64,000 nucleotides of DNA from Paragonimus westermani (GCA_008508345.1 QNGE01000298.1:226979-290978), one strand, 5' to 3'; shown: positions 36,101 to 48,303, numbered from the stretch's first letter. Numbers and translations are program-made. The notes: generated by a model not told the origin, from the sequence alone.

Positions 36101-36800
36101 TCTCCTTTCGTACAGCTCCTTCAAAGCCCACTTCAGGCAACCATGGTCCTTTGGGACCAATTCTCTTGCTATGTGCACGTCCACTCAACAGGCTTATGAC
36201 GACCGCTACCGAGGTATGCGAGCATTTGACGCGGCCCCCTTGAAAACCTTGATCGATCTGTGTGATACTGTTATACTCTCCGCTCTCAGGCCAATGTGGA
36301 AAGCTGCTTGAACAGTAACTGTTACGGCCAGATATTTTTCATCAGCTGTGAACACTAGTAGGCAAACCAAGAAAAACGGCAGTGTCGTGACCTAGACTTA
36401 ACTGTAGTGTCTCGGTAGTGTCTTCGTAATAGTCGCTTTGAAGTATACATTCCTGAGTGTTGACTGAGCTTCCTCCAGCTGAATGTTCGTGGGAGCTCGT
36501 ACGGCCACTTGGGACACGGATAACCTCCATGGCTTCGGATCTAGTGATCGGCGCAGCCAAACTTGGCATCATCTTCCACTGGCGTCTAATTCCGGTTATC
36601 TTCTTATCCCTTATAGGGAGGTCTTCCAGGGCTGTTGCAACCATATCGGTGAACGTCCGTCTACTAAAAGTTTGGGCACCCCCGTTAGCAAAAGTTCAGA
36701 GGTCAAACTTACCGATGTGCTACACAGCACGTTCTCAAATAGGGGTGCTTGGACAGGGCTCAATCTGATATCCACAAGATAACCTTTCGGGCAACAGAAT
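33150..36800 (-). pseudogene. Nearly full-length CR1-like LINE, degraded
   Basis: Followed on the minus strand from high to low coordinates. A possible ORF1 or leader lies at 36.8-35.95 kb (unassigned). The endonuclease N-terminus is near 35.93-35.80 kb (LLSKMDGVQK then NPAVLSFVEMW, family L..KMDEL...P.V....ETW). Its C-terminus is near 35.42-35.29 kb (LDLVFSSQE). The RT N-terminus lies at 34.7 kb, and the palm at 34.46-34.23 kb contains GNAVFLDFSKAFDCA with the first catalytic aspartate. A PQELVLEPLLFLIFINELL block lies near 34.08 kb, where the family has PQGSVLGPLLF. The C-terminus is at 33.72-33.45 kb (RRLLGDLNMM) and 33.42-33.20 kb (FRLSRWSVNSWN, where the family ends R-V...WN-x-L-P). The second catalytic box (ADD) is not readable. 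Many frameshifts and stops; dead and old. Confidence 0.8.
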
Positions 36801-39387
36801 TTCAACTTATCAGAACGACTCCTGAGGCCGATATATATTTAAGCAGTGAATGATGTACATGCACGATGTTATCATCCGTCGCGAATGTCGCACTGCAAAG
36901 CCTGACCTCGCCTGTGGGTGTTCCCACCTTTTTGACAAAGTGATTTCTCCTATTCAGGGCCGAACGTCATATTTTAGTAACCCGTTTTGATTGGGGAGTA
37001 AAAAGGTGAGGTAGCTTTCCAAACTCGTTTTTATCTCTAAAATCTGAAAGTCTTCATCCCGCAGCAAGTTCGAGGTTGTTTAGGGGGCTGGCAACAATTA
37101 CATAAATTTCCCACCTGTTATCCGATCTCTGCGAGACTATTCGGGATGTCCGAATATGAAAGTGCTGGAAGAGGTAAAGAGTGCGTAAATTAAGGAAAAC
37201 AGGTCAGCTTGTGGATCTATGACGTTATGCATCCAGTAGATTTTCTGGTCAGTGAGTACGCCCGGTCGCATACTTTCCGAATGACACCAGGTTCTTCTAA
37301 GTTACACAAGAAACCATTCAATTTAAAATTTTCTATAAATCAATTATTTTACTTGAGATAGTAGGTTCCGATCTTCGAGATTCCGTAAACACTTCTTTGG
37401 GTACATTAGTTTACTACTGTGCTACACAATCAAGAATTTCTTGATTTTACTTGATTTGGTTGCGCAAAACGTTACAAATTTGAATAACCGTCGAGGCGCC
37501 TATCTACTTCAGGTTGCAAAACGGAATAATCTAAAACGTGTGCATACTTCATAGGAATTCAATCATCTACATAACTGTGTTAGGCAATTCCCGTCGCGCG
37601 TATGCAGTTGTTTAGGGTATGTGCGAATTCGTCATGGAAATGAGAACACGTAAAAAGCGTGGATCAGCCTACTTTCGCATTTTCTGTTAAAGTGTGAACG
37701 AAACCTAATTTGTAGCTTAACTATCAGAGTCAAAAAGATTTACACACCAGATACTGTGTAGAATGAACCTCAGCACTTTCGAGACAGGCCGAACCAAAAT
37801 ATGTATTCCAGCTTTGTCCGGTGGGGAATATGTAACCAAAATGGGGGCGCGAACTTGTTCACACGGTGGATAAAAATCGTATTTTTCACTTTATCAACCA
37901 AGGTGGAAGTAACCAGTGTGATTATCACCCGAAGAATTTCTAATGCGATTGACAGAGCCTATCACCGTACCCGAGTAATCATATCGTTCAATATCTTCTG
38001 GATACTAGTGTCACCGTCCAAAGTGCCTAGGTTTTCTACACCGTTTTGTGTTGCTGTCAAACAGCATCAGAAAGGATTAGCGAAACCATTCGAAGTGGCC
38101 TCAGAAAGGTTCGGGAAAGCCCATTTTCAGTGCATTCGGTTCCAAGTTAACTGATATGAGTCATCAACCAAAGCACGATAAAGCCTTCTCACTCCACTTC
38201 ACGGATCCGCCAAGCCGCTCCAGAGCTGTCGGAGTGGGGCTGTTAACAATGACAGCAGCTAGTGTTATCAGATTCCACGATCCTTGATTATATGCCCGAA
38301 AACATTTTGTACAAACTTTTCACCTCCCTTGGTCGACTATTCTACAGCCACTTGAAACTTGAGCAAGCATGAACGACTTGACAACGGCGAACGGGTGTGT
38401 CAGGCCAGGCACGTGTTCCGTTTACAAATTCATCATCAACTCCCACCTCTCCAGTAGACTATAATTCACCGCACATTTGTGATTCACAATGGCCCGTTTG
38501 ATTTGTCCTAGTCTTCATATACACTTTGCACAAATCTGACGTACTTGTAAAAGCTTGATGGAAATAACCCAAAACAGCTATTCGCACGATTGACTTCTTA
38601 CGAATTACATTAAGAATATGGAATGGATTGAAATAATCTGATAATCCGGAGCTGGCGAAATAACTTAACCATTACTGGAAATGCACACTTGTTCACTTTT
38701 TTCTGCACGAATCTATTAAAGTACGTTTTCTGAAGAGTTGGCCGGTTCATTCGTAGTCATTTTGGACTGGGTCCTAATTAGTTTAAATTCCTCACACTAG
38801 TGGTCCAAAGGTTTATTGTCCTGTGAAAATCAGGTATATGCTAGTAATTAGGTGCTCAGAAATTGTCCCGTTGGGCGTCACAGTATCCAGGTTTTGCTAC
38901 TCTTCCGTTGTTGAAATACACGGTAAGTTTATTTGATCAGCCCCAGAATTTATGCGGGATAACTTCCATATGATTATATTTGGTTACTTAGACCGATGGC
39001 AGCAAAGTCATTGCCCACGAGTCCGTGTTCACAATACCTGCAGTCACAAGATTCGGGAAGGGAGACTATCAGACTTCAGGCACCCACTGAAAGCTCAGAA
39101 ATCAAGTACAAAGAAGGGCAGTAGCTGTCCTACTAACTCTAAGCGATGGTTCTCCAGTCAGGAATGTGTAGTAGGAATCGTAACCCTGATAGCTTGAGTA
39201 CCCACTAATAAATAACGAAGTCTCAATGATAGTCAATGAGAAGGTCAAGCCAATGGTTTGGATCTTTACTGTTGGGATTGATGTGCGCACTTACTGCAGT
39301 GGCGCTAGTCTGGCCTTTGGCTTGTCCTGTTCAATTGTGTTGTCTTCACTGCTCCGGTCCGGGTCCAACCGCGTCATATGAGTCTGC
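36801..39387. other. Non-coding stretch
   Basis: An open run of 117 codons at 37801-38154 (+) is rich in basic and hydrophobic residues but shows no motif. Nothing else is supported. Confidence 0.4.
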
Positions 39388-39565
39388 AGCGTGCTGTCGA
39401 CGCCATTTTGGTTTTCGTTTATGTAAGTCGTGTGCATCTCTTACTGGGCTTTTGGCGCACGTTTGTTTCTGTTATCGCCTTTTACAGGACTATCGTTGGA
39501 ACCTCTACTTGTGAGGAACGCTGTCCCCCGGTGTCTCCACGTTGCACAAAGTGGGTTTACGAGTG
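39388..39565 (+). repeat. Dispersed repeat, copy 1, with intron-like segment
   Basis: This block aligns with 53476-53650 over about 175 bases at roughly three quarters identity by eye. It contains a stretch at 39423-39488 that begins GTAAGTCGTG and ends TTTTACAG, the shape of a 66-base spliceosomal intron. Flanking parts outside the intron-like segment are also conserved. In one frame both copies give related peptides (CISYWAFGARLF here, YIAYWAFGSCLF in copy 2), but in-frame meaning is uncertain. The region just downstream (39.57-39.84 kb) is GC-rich and open in several frames on both strands and may belong to the same element. Identity unknown. Confidence 0.65.
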
Positions 39566-42084
39566 TATCGGGTACACGAAGCCAGAACGTCCGGCTTGCC
39601 CGTTACGGTATCGAACACACTGAACCACACCCACTTGTAGCGGTCCAACTGTCTGAGTGCGCAGATGGTCGCACGCGTGCGTGCGTTCGGACGTGGAAGG
39701 GAGCTTTCGGCCGATGATTGTGTGGGCGTGCACATGTGGTGGGGATGGTGGGAGTCACCTTGACTAGGCACTTTGACATGTGATGGGCCATGTGGGAGGG
39801 CGAGACAGCTGCTACAAATGCGAGAAAGAAACCACAAATTTCATTTCACCCGCAGTACGGTGTTTTGATTGGCGAGTTGCCATCGCGGATTTGGAGGAAT
39901 ACCAACTGAACTCTATTCATATGCACTCACAAGTTTAGAGTTCAGATGAAGGTCAGACCCCTCTAATGTAATAAAAACATCGTATGTGACAGTTTCGAAT
40001 GAATATGCCAGCATCCTGGCACAAGACTTTTCTCCAAGACCTGCACAGAAACTAATTAGTTGCCGACAAGGTGGTTCCTTGGTTCGACAAGTGTGCTGGT
40101 GGTCTAAAACGGATTGACCTATATCCACAACGACTAACAATTACGAAATATGTTTACTTAATGTCAAGTCGAGACCGAAATACAGAGCCATATGGGCTGA
40201 GACCTGTACACCTTGACGACGATTGCAGCCTGTCTTCTGTCACTTCTTTTTCTGAACCGCTACTAAGCTTTCGTTTTACCTGACGTTTATTCCAGATAAT
40301 CAGAAGTCAGTCTGCCGCAAATGTAAGCTAGTCTTTTCTTAGTCTCTGTCTTAAGGAAGTCATTCAGCCGTGAAAGCACATCGTAGGTGCTTACTGCTGA
40401 AAATGAGTCCCAGTTCAGTGCAACAGAGATGAGGTAGTGGCTCACCGAAGTCAGCTGTTGACAGCAACGGACGACACCGCGACATTCCTACTCCATGGAC
40501 TGGGGAAAACTCGTTCCGTAGTGTGAACAGTGCAACCGCTTATGTGAGTTTAAAAAGTCTACTGGAACTGAAGAACTTCCTAGACAGCCTCCCATTCCAG
40601 CACCTGAATACAATGCATGCCACTACCCAAGAAAGTTCAGCAACGTAGGTCGTCTCATTGCGTAACAGCGTAACTATGTTGCTTTGACTCCAGTAATGCA
40701 ACATTTTTCAACGACAAATCTCTTCCTTGCCATTCGATGGCCTGTATTATGGATTCAAGAAGTGCCGCACACATCGGCATTAACTAAATTGGATCAACCG
40801 CATGGCAATAACAGAAGGCAACCATTCGTCTGAGGCACCAGACGACAGTTCGCTAACCGGAATAGCGGAGGAATCAGTTGGGGAACTCTACCGGGAACTT
40901 TCATTTTAACCTGACGATTTGTTGGGCGGCCGAGTTAAACTTCCAAGCTACCTTGATAGTGAAAGTCTGTGGCAGTACAGACTTCGAGAACAAACGGTGA
41001 TTGACAAAAAAGTGTTATAGTTTTTGGTTTGACAATCATAATCGTACAGTTATGACCAAACGAGAGCGTCCACCTTGTCTTGATGCCATTTGTCTAGCAT
41101 ATGTTTGACAAACAAACCCTTTGCTGCTAAAGTACTTGAAAAATGGAATAATCTGTCCTAAATTATTTCAGTTGCATAACCAGTTCACTTGTGTAGCCGC
41201 CTGAGGAAAGTTGTGTAATTCGAAACAAATTAATCATACACACATTCCCTGATATTTTACTTTCGCTGCGTAGAAGCCAGCACTAGACCCGAGTTACTTC
41301 ATTATTTAACGTTAACCTGGCTCTCTCATACAGTGTGATTATTCTTGACGCTCAGTGCATGTGGATTACTTTGACGGCTTGCTGCCCTACGAAAACCATT
41401 TTCATAGCTAGCCAGATCGCAAGAGGAGTAACCGTGAATCCACTGCTGACTTTCTTTTGCAAAGCTGTTTTCCTGGTGATAGATTGTTAGTTGCCCACGA
41501 TAACAAGCCCGGTTGTCACAAACTATCGGAGTAGGTAAGGTGTCAGGTGCAAGAGATGCAACACTTAGAGAAGACAAGTCAACAAGAAACCCGCAGATAT
41601 TTCCATAAGAGGTTCTATAAGGTCCTGGAACTCCCTCACGAGTCCTTGTTAATTAGCTACCACGGCTTCCGTTCTTCCGCTCTGTTGCCTACTTACCCTC
41701 GTTGCGCGCGTCTCACTATTGAACATGCGATTCGGCTACTGCTGTAACGCATAGGTACGTCATGCTCTGTGTGTGATGTGTGGTGGACGGCCAGATCAAG
41801 AACAGAAGTAGGTTTAGGTAACTGACGGAGGATATTGCGACAGAATCGTCGGTGGGGAGTGAACACAACGTGTTTAATGAATGAAATAATCGACGACTTT
41901 ATCTTCTAGCAAGTATTAAGACATCGTATATTTTGTACTGAGCGAATTTTATCAATCAACTGGGTTTCACCACTTTTGATGACTTAAACTAATTGGGAAC
42001 AGGGTAGTGTTTGTCAAATTATGTTTACTAATAAGTAGTTGGTGACTGAATCAAAATGTGAAATCTTCTAGCTCCCGACGTCAA
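39566..42084. other. Non-coding stretch; GC-rich start
   Basis: 39.57-39.84 kb is GC-rich with open frames on both strands (110 codons at 39505-39837 minus) that I cannot assign; it may be the rest of the repeat copy. The remainder to 42.08 kb shows no feature. Confidence 0.35.
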
Positions 42085-42230
42085 TTCGTAGCTGAGCTGG
42101 TAGGACGGTTGACGCGTTTGAGCAGGCTGTTTTTGTTACTGGTACAAATCCAGCTGAGACCCCACTTGGGTGCCGTTTGAAGTATGCTGACGTGGCCAAC
42201 GCAGTGCTTATGAAGACCATAATATGGGCA
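42085..42230 (+). mobile_element. tRNA-derived SINE-like unit
   Basis: A tRNA-like head contains TAGCTGAGCTGG at about 42089-42100, a full match to the A-box consensus, and GGTACAAATCC at about 42140-42150, close to the B box GGTTCRANTCC. The latter sits in a T-arm with a four-base stem CTGG/CCAG and a seven-base loop. The spacing between boxes, about 40 bases, is suitable for RNA polymerase III. A body without coding sense follows to about 42230. The acceptor stem does not pair, so it is not a tRNA gene. It differs from the unit at 3.54 kb and would be a second family. Confidence 0.5.
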
Positions 42231-45200
42231 CTGTGATTTAAAAAATGTGATGAATAGTTGTTTCGATACGTATTTCCCAAGCAAACATAGTCATGGAATT
42301 TTCGTCAAAGTGCATTGAGACAAACGAGACCTTCCATGAGAAGACGGCTAACGGGCGACATCAAAGACGAACATTACAATCCAGATAACTGCATTGAACT
42401 TGAGTAGACTTTGGGGAGACATTGCGCTGAATGGCCAGGGACAAAGCGTCTGTGTGGTTGTGGTTTACCCGTAACCATGGAAATTGCAAGGATTCAGTAA
42501 GTCTCTTGTGACAGCACATATTAAATTTGGACGGTATGCCTGTCATCGATTCAGCTGTCATCATCCCATCAACGTTCAGTCCGGGTTTAATCAGTTAACC
42601 AGGTTCTGCTGTTCGCCTCCGAATGCACATGTTCACGTTCACTTAACAAATTTTAATCCTTGTCACATCCCGGTGAAATCTCAGTACTTACAGTTATTTA
42701 AGATGGGATGGCCAAAAAAATTGCTCTCCACATACTTCACTCCATTTCAGCCGGACTAAGTCGGCTAAGTTGTTCAGACTTTATACCCAATATGCCTAAC
42801 ACATATCGGTTCTAGGGGGAGGGATACTTACGTTTAATCTGTCTGAGAGAAAATGGACAAAAAGGTTACTGGTGTAACTCATTTAATACCAACGAAACTT
42901 CCCATTACTTATTTGTAAACACAGTGCACTGGTAGTTATGTTTGATTTCTTATTTGGGTAATTGCTCTGCTTCATAGATTTTATGTTAGGCTTAGCGCTG
43001 GTTTGTCCCAATTATTTTGAGTATCTGGAGTAATGACTAGATATCACGTAGGGGGATCAGAATTGGGTCCTTGACATAAACCAGAGTTGGTAAACTTCAA
43101 TTCACTTTTGTGTAATTTGTCGTGTAATGATGCCATTCTTTGTTGATTGTCTCCGCTGAATCGTCGAAAATTTCGGTTAAAGTTTGCATCTGTTGCCCCT
43201 AACTGTGAATCAGGATAGTCTTTTTAGTACTTCGGGACTAATTTGGATCAGTTACTTGATAACTATGTGATGGTCAGTTGTGTTTGATGAGCTGAACTTT
43301 GTACAGGTTTAACGGTCAAGTCGAAATCAGAAGTGAGAACTAACTTTGAAATACGTGAAACTTAAAAGTCTTATATTATCCATCACTATTTTACATCTTC
43401 TAAAATCCCAACAGAAGCGATTAGGGTTACTGAGAACCACGACTGTCAGGCAGACCAGAATATATCGATCGATATGCATTCCACTTTAACAGCCTAAAGT
43501 TTGTAACACGTATTTATCCGAACTTTGCCTGATTACCTAGCACAGCAACCACTCACTGTTTTACATTTTGTCGTTCAAACTGAGTTACAGCTAGAACTTT
43601 CAGATTTAAGTTGAATGTAGCTACACTCCAGTTTGATAATCGGATTAGTTGATTAAGTGCTCTGTCCAGACTGCTGGAGTTCACAGACGGATTTGCTTCT
43701 AATACCGATTATTGTTCTTCAAACTACTGAACATTTTCAAACTGAAAATGAACCACTAAAAGTGCTAGCTACTTAGTTGTGTCAAGATAATCATGGTTAT
43801 TTTGAACAAATCATTTGAAGTAAATCTGGATGCGATAGCGAATAAACAAGAACTTCCATCAACTGAGTTGGTTGATTAACTTTATATATAGCAGTACTGC
43901 TTGGGACTATAAACGTGACCAAAGACAGCTATGGTGACACTCGGTGACAAGTTAGCAGATGTAGAAAGTTGTAATTTGTGATATCACGTTTACGCATAAA
44001 TGTGACTCATTATATGAAAATCTGACACGATAAAAGGTAGAAATTCAGCCGAAATTCGGCTAAACTTATCTGCCGAATGGTATGTTTGTAGATCATGAAA
44101 AAGTATGGGTGATAACTAAGAAGTTTATGAATGTCACGGTAGTCTACATTCTTCTGGCCTTTAAGTCCAATCAGTGTTTTGGTGGTTTAGCAAGATGCAT
44201 CCGAAATCTGACCTGGGAGTTGGCTGATAAACCAGAAAATTAAAAGCGGAAGACCAGTCTTGATGAATTTATGTTATCTGCCGTTCAAAATTGAGGAGAG
44301 CATATTAGTCGGTTTCCAGTAAAACAACCGTTCAGATACCACCGTTCAATGAGGCGTTATCGTTGAACATAAAATACAGTTGTGTGTGCCATTTCACTTG
44401 TAGGTGTCCAGTTGGATATATCTGTAAATGTGAGGTGCACTTGAATTTTCAAGCAGCCTGTTTACTTAGAAAGTAGTTTTCACCTCCCAAAAGTTGCGGT
44501 GTGTACGTAGTAAATTTTGTCACACCGTACGGAACGGTTTCCACTTGCGTACCTGTTTAACACTGTTTAGAGTTTGTTCTTTGCACTCAGGCATCAAAGA
44601 TGTACTGGAAAGTCTCCGTTGCTGTATTAAAACAGTTTAGTAAACATTATGTCTTGGTAATATAGACAACTTCCGATTTCTTATACAACTTCTGGGCATT
44701 AAAATGTAAACACCACCCAACCTCCTCCTTGCAAATGATACACAAGCAACTGATCACACTAAATTAATCGTTAACTGATATCAGAATATGTAAGGGGATA
44801 TTCAGTCCTATTTATGGAATCAGCAAACTACCTACCCGAAGACAGAAAGAAGGTTCAGTCGTAAGAGAGGAAATAAACATACAGGTTAGTTGAGATACAC
44901 TTGAGGGCAGTTAACGATTCCTAACTTTGAAAACTTTTAAAGGAATTGATGATTCGGTTCACTGGTAATGTCTTACCCACGAACTAGAAAAGTCATCGGA
45001 TCAAATAAACTAGTTGCAAGTCCAGTGGTATTTACAGCAGGTTATAAGTAATCAAGTAAGCACGCGGGGATGTCATTGGTGGAGTGTACATAAATAGGGG
45101 TGAATGCGAGATTGGAATTAGCAGTTATACAGATCCGGGGCATGTGATAAGCGGAAGAGAAGTAAAATCAATATGACATTCGGGCAGGTTGATCTAAGAG

Positions 45201-45296
45201 CCAACTGGCTTTAAGAGGTTTAGTTAAAAGATTCATATGCTTGATCACAAACTAGAGTCACAGTGTTAGTAAGCTTGACCACTCCGACAGCAGCTG
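42231..45296. other. Non-coding stretch
   Basis: About 3 kb of AT-rich sequence. One open run of 91 codons (42484-42759 plus) has no motif. A 15-base near-palindrome AGCCGAAATTCGGCT lies at about 44048. Nothing else is supported. Confidence 0.4.
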
Positions 45297-45518
45297 TCAC
45301 GTACCACAAGGTCTAGCCCAATCGGTATCAATTACTGCGCAGATGTCATCTACAGCTTTGTTGGCCATTGCAAAAGAGTGTTTCTGTGAAGCTACAACCG
45401 CCTTCCAGCGTATCACGGCAGTATCCAGATCATTTTTGTGAGCAGTGATCAACGCACGACTAACTATTGCAGAATCTCTGCCCGTGGCCTGAAACCGTGC
45501 TAAAATCCAGGGTACTTT
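45297..45518 (-). CDS. Candidate 3'-terminal host exon, function unknown
   Basis: On the minus strand a frame is open for 74 codons to a TGA at 45297-45299. It reads like genuine protein, with alternating helical character: SRALITAHKNDLDTAVIRW, then VVASQKHSFAMANKAVDDI. Two acceptor-like sites stand at its start (GGATTTTAG and GGTTTCAG, near 45490-45505). There is no ATG, as expected of an internal or last exon. A strong donor-like GTGAGT lies upstream on the same strand near 45672, which could join it to the open frame at 45680-46027. I do not recognise the family. Confidence 0.35.
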   Translation of the reverse strand, partial: KVPWILARFQATGRDSAIVSRALITAHKNDLDTAVIRWKAVVASQKHSFAMANKAVDDICAVIDTDWARPCGT

Positions 45519-45679
45519 CTATTTTGTCTTCAGTGCTTGTTTATCCTGGTTCGAGGTTATCCTGCTGTCTTCCCAGTGTAAACATGTGAACAGTCCTTTT
45601 CATGTTATTATGTATGCACAATCAACAATACCGCCAGCAGGTGACCGGACCTAAAGGTACTTCAATAACTCACGCAATA

Positions 45680-46027
45680 TCATCCCTTTATGAAAAATAT
45701 CAGGTTCCCTTCATCGTTCAACCTCTGAATAAAGAGGCCTGATCTCCCATCATTGGAAGAATTAAAAAATACCCTCTTCCATTCCAGTGGCGCCTTCGCT
45801 GCTGGGTTGAGGACTCTTATTAATTGTATTTCAAAATCCAAAGCCATTAAGTTACGTCGATCTGATTCACCAACGAAGAAAGGAGATGAGTCGCGAAGTG
45901 TTAACACATCGTCGAACGTGAACATTAGAGCACTAGAACAAAGATGTTCAACGCTAAGGCTTTCCAGTAAAGAGGGTCTGTTATCAGTGCTTGTTGTATA
46001 CGCGTCAAGGTCGCCTGTGTGCTCCAC
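45680..46027 (-). CDS. Unassigned open frame, 115 codons, antisense to another
   Basis: The translation is balanced and protein-like (DFEIQLIRVLNPAAKAPLEW, FIQRLNDEGNL), ending at a TGA just before a GTGAGT. The opposite strand is open over the same stretch (45753-46235), so at most one of the two is likely to be coding. No domain is recognised. If real, it would lie upstream of the candidate exon at 45.3-45.5 kb on the same strand, but its own stop codon precedes the donor, which argues against simple joining. Confidence 0.2.
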   Translation of the reverse strand: MEHTGDLDAYTTSTDNRPSLLESLSVEHLCSSALMFTFDDVLTLRDSSPFFVGESDRRNLMALDFEIQLIRVLNPAAKAPLEWKRVFFNSSNDGRSGLFIQRLNDEGNLIFFIKG

Positions 46028-46056
46028 ACTCGTGCCAAGGCTACAAGAGTGTTCTG

Positions 46057-46061
46057 ATTGG
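46057..46061 (-). promoter_or_regulatory. Inverted CCAAT-type box
   Basis: ATTGG in the context CTGATTGGTCGCGG lies 46 bases before the ATG of the putative secreted reading frame. The short motif could be chance; its position in a GC-richer patch before a signal-peptide-like start is why it is listed. Confidence 0.2.
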
Positions 46062-46106
46062 TCGCGGCTTCAACGACCAACGGCTAACTCAATCATGCAC
46101 TTTAAA

Positions 46107-46398
46107 ATGACCCGATTGTTTGTGAATGCGACATTACACGATGCGGTTCTACTGAGTGGCTTGTTCACACTAGCGTTGTTATTGTCCGTAAGGCATGCAG
46201 TGGATGGGGTTCGGATACAGCTACAACCGTGCTAAGGCGAACAAACTGCCTAATTCAACAGCTTATGCACACATGAGACCGGAGGACGAGTACGGATTAG
46301 CACTACTTCGGAAGAAACAAGCGATTTCCGATTCCGATCGCAAAGGGGTTATCGAGGTCGGTGGAGTGACCTGTTTCCATGATATGCTTTACAACTGA
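46107..46398 (+). CDS. Possible secreted-protein start with a frame break
   Basis: From the ATG at 46107 the frame encodes a signal-peptide-like start: MTRLF, then a hydrophobic core LLSGLFTLALLLS. At 46188 comes GTAAGGCATGCAG, after which the reading continues in another frame from 46201 to the stop at 46398 (WMGFGYSYNRAKANKL, then HMRPEDEYGLALL, RKK, and a short tail with one cysteine). The two halves are offset by 13 bases that look like a splice donor directly followed by an acceptor. That is too short to be an intron, so an indel, or a real donor at 46188 with the second frame unused, are the alternatives. Codon use on this strand looks coding. No family recognised. A short secreted peptide precursor is only a guess. 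Confidence 0.3.
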
Positions 46399-47435
46399 TG
46401 AAGTGGGATTTTGGCTCACCTGTTCCACTGTCATTGTATTTTGCGTCATCATGCTTAAAAGTGCAGGTTCTCTGAGCCAACTGAGTTAAATTACGACAGG
46501 AATCACAATCGTTTGCCGTTCCACAGTTGGGAAGAATGCGTACACAATGGAGGAGGGCAAATATTTACAGTTGCGATACTAACACAAACCCGCTTAAACT
46601 GAGCAGAATTAATGTAGAGTATGTTATGTACATTCATGGTTTTATGATAGACGGTGGCTTTTAGGCTCCGCCCTCCTTTATGGGCCAGACAGTCAGGACC
46701 TGACTACAAGATTCTAATAGCATCGTCCACTTGGTTTGATATCAATCCGACTGAGCTATTGCAGACGCGTGTCAGCCCGATCTCTTGTATACACATAAGT
46801 GTTTTTTCTAGACAATGCTACCAAACTTTTGGTGAGTTACCAAAGTGACTGAAAGCCTTATCCTCAAGCTGATCACAAAAGTGTTCGCTTTAATAGGAGA
46901 TACTTGCAGTCCCATATCTAACCCCTGTTTGTAACGAATAAACTGTGAAGTGTAAACATAGTGGTTTGGTTGTAAACATAATGTAACCTAGTTGCTGTCT
47001 GATCGGTGGTTACATTTGCTGTTTTATTCAGAGTAGTCTCAAAATAATAGTTGCCTACATCTTTCTTCTGCTGTTGTCTTGGCTGCAGACGTAAACATTG
47101 ATATAGCACTCAAACGAATAAGGAATTCCACATACTTGATAAACATCGGGATAAGTTTGTATCACAGCAAAAAGAAGTCCACTATTGTGGTTCGTTAACA
47201 TTCTGCCCAACCTCATCAGCTGCAAATATAAAACATACGGTTTGCACACATCGGGCAAATAGAATCAGTGACTAGAATCGTCTACAGACACCGAGTATTG
47301 TGTAGACGGGACCATGGCAACCCGATAGGTCGTTCAGCCACTTTTGTGTACACATTGCCGGCTGCCAATTTGGATGAGCATCGTCACTCAAAAACCAGTG
47401 ACTTCGAATTTCGATTGTCCAAAATCATTTTGACT
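46399..47435. other. Non-coding stretch before the assembly gap
   Basis: No supported feature. The bases immediately left of the gap would belong to the minus-strand LINE if it extends that far, but no motif is readable there. Confidence 0.4.
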
Positions 47436-48303
47436 NNNNNNNNNNNNNNNNNNNNNNNNNNNNNNNNNNNNNNNNNNNNNNNNNNNNNNNNNNNNNNNNN
47501 NNNNNNNNNNNNNNNNNNNNNNNNNNNNNNNNNNNNNNNNNNNNNNNNNNNNNNNNNNNNNNNNNNNNNNNNNNNNNNNNNNNNNNNNNNNNNNNNNNNN
47601 NNNNNNNNNNNNNNNNNNNNNNNNNNNNNNNNNNNNNNNNNNNNNNNNNNNNNNNNNNNNNNNNNNNNNNNNNNNNNNNNNNNNNNNNNNNNNNNNNNNN
47701 NNNNNNNNNNNNNNNNNNNNNNNNNNNNNNNNNNNNNNNNNNNNNNNNNNNNNNNNNNNNNNNNNNNNNNNNNNNNNNNNNNNNNNNNNNNNNNNNNNNN
47801 NNNNNNNNNNNNNNNNNNNNNNNNNNNNNNNNNNNNNNNNNNNNNNNNNNNNNNNNNNNNNNNNNNNNNNNNNNNNNNNNNNNNNNNNNNNNNNNNNNNN
47901 NNNNNNNNNNNNNNNNNNNNNNNNNNNNNNNNNNNNNNNNNNNNNNNNNNNNNNNNNNNNNNNNNNNNNNNNNNNNNNNNNNNNNNNNNNNNNNNNNNNN
48001 NNNNNNNNNNNNNNNNNNNNNNNNNNNNNNNNNNNNNNNNNNNNNNNNNNNNNNNNNNNNNNNNNNNNNNNNNNNNNNNNNNNNNNNNNNNNNNNNNNNN
48101 NNNNNNNNNNNNNNNNNNNNNNNNNNNNNNNNNNNNNNNNNNNNNNNNNNNNNNNNNNNNNNNNNNNNNNNNNNNNNNNNNNNNNNNNNNNNNNNNNNNN
48201 NNNNNNNNNNNNNNNNNNNNNNNNNNNNNNNNNNNNNNNNNNNNNNNNNNNNNNNNNNNNNNNNNNNNNNNNNNNNNNNNNNNNNNNNNNNNNNNNNNNN
48301 NNN
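47436..48303. other. Assembly gap (868 N)
   Basis: The sequence is undetermined. Reading frames that cross it are artefacts of translating N. The reverse transcriptase on its right breaks off at the gap edge, just after the catalytic FADDIKLW box, so the gap very likely hides the thumb and C-terminal part of that LINE. Repeats are a common cause of such gaps. Confidence 0.99.

Noticed and set aside
42085..42160. Functional tRNA gene
   Set aside because: A and B boxes are present, but the acceptor stem does not pair and the anticodon arm is not formed.
44040..44062. AGCCGAAATTCGGCT palindrome as an operator
   Set aside because: A short near-palindrome in eukaryotic non-coding DNA; chance is sufficient.
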